Source of the DNA: CALZJC01 sp041574955
GTDB taxonomy: Bacteria; Acidobacteriota; Thermoanaerobaculia; Multivoradales; JAHEKO01
Assembly: GCA_041574955.1 (NCBI GenBank)
Contig: JBFGNS010000026.1
Span: forward strand, 1 to 35,868
Direction of reading: 5' to 3'
DNA length: 35,868 bases
The position numbers were made by a program, and so were the translations under genes. Position 1 is the stretch's first letter. Every line of letters begins with the position of its first letter. Of this stretch, positions 35,503 to 35,868 are shown one piece after another. The notes beneath the pieces are model-generated. The model had not been told where the DNA came from, did no database searches, and was given only the letters and a program-made list of their open reading frames with translations.

Positions 35503-35868
35503 ATGAGAGCGACCCGACTGACGGTTACGATCCTTCTTCTCATCGGCCTGGCGGTGCCGGCGGCCGGCTCCGATTTCGTCGTCGTGGCGGTGACCGGCGC
35601 GCTCGAGCCGGCGGACGTGGCACCGGGTCAGCAGCTCGCCGCGGGTACGCGCCTCAAGCTCGAGCCGTGGGGCCGCGCGCTGGTGCGCGAGGCGGGCGGT
35701 TGCGGGCTCACCCACGTCGTCGCGGGGCTCGACGACTACGTGCTGACGCCGTCCGCGGACTGCTCGGCGGTGGCTGAGCCGATGACCGTGGCCGGTGCCG
35801 TGCAGCGCGGCGCGGCGTTCGCCGAGCGCGTGAAGGAGACCGGGTCGGGGCCGGCCGACGAGCTGGTC
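35503..35868 (+). CDS. Secreted hypothetical protein (3' truncated)
   Basis: The open frame runs to the right edge (122 codons seen). The ATG at 35503 has GGAGGACA 4-12 bases upstream. A signal peptide (RATRLTVTILLLIGLAVPAAGS) precedes a beta-rich domain: FVVVAVTGALEPADVAPGQQLAAGTRLKLEPWGRALVREAGGCGLTHVV. The 'G-x-x-L-x-x-G-T-x-L-x-L-x-x-x-G-x-A-x-(V/L)' wording resembles FecR/DUF4384-like periplasmic domains that follow SH3-like strands. Two Cys may pair. The family is not settled because the rest is missing. Confidence 0.65.
   Translation, partial: MRATRLTVTILLLIGLAVPAAGSDFVVVAVTGALEPADVAPGQQLAAGTRLKLEPWGRALVREAGGCGLTHVVAGLDDYVLTPSADCSAVAEPMTVAGAVQRGAAFAERVKETGSGPADELV

Overview
The window is a 35.9 kb chromosomal stretch of a very GC-rich, Gram-negative-type bacterium. 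Signal peptides, a lipobox, an outer-membrane beta-barrel and a periplasmic nitrate reductase all point to a diderm cell. The gene mix is what I would expect in Acidobacteriota (Thermoanaerobaculia-like): a TPR/VCBS/ASPIC-type surface protein, a PKD-repeat protein, a PadR plus membrane-protein operon, and a subtilase with an aromatic hexapeptide repeat tail. That placement is inference, because no rRNA or other phylogenetic marker is present. I see no tRNA, CRISPR array, phage or insertion sequence.

Left part (1-6032). The window opens inside the 3' end of a SulP-type transporter with a cyclic-nucleotide-binding tail. A minus-strand operon of three unrecognised genes follows, two of which encode related Ig-like domains. 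Next come a secreted YbjN-like protein and two divergently transcribed lipid-hydrolase candidates: a membrane-anchored alpha/beta hydrolase with HGIGEQ and GHSLG, and a patatin-like phospholipase with GGGAKG, GTSAG and DGG. A nested dyad lies between the last two.

Middle part (6012-20956). Two membrane glycosyltransferases (a GT39-type with PA14-like domains and a GT87/MptB-like one) flank a small secreted protein. A PilZ-TM-NTF2 fusion and a subtilase (S8) follow. The subtilase ends in nine WSDG-type hexapeptides and is followed by a well-initiated 16-codon ORF. Then comes a nitrate respiration cluster on the minus strand: porin, napD, napA, napB. A PadR regulator, a permease-prefix-like membrane protein and a MotA/TolQ-like membrane protein form an operon behind a textbook sigma-70 promoter that overlaps two small dyads.

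Right part (21068-35868). This holds PolX, a class II aldolase, a 1109-residue TPR/VCBS/ASPIC-like protein, MoaB (molybdenum cofactor, functionally linked to NapA), a GlsB/YeaQ membrane protein and a five-PKD-repeat protein. It continues with DNA polymerase I (proofreading residues lost), a DUF6504-like protein, a lipoprotein, a cyanophycin-synthetase-like ATP-grasp protein, and a truncated secreted protein at the right edge.

Two initiation styles coexist. Many genes have clear Shine-Dalgarno sequences. Several others (polA, polX, porin, napD, moaB, the TPR/VCBS gene) have a -10-like hexamer only 6-8 bases before the start codon, which suggests leaderless transcripts.
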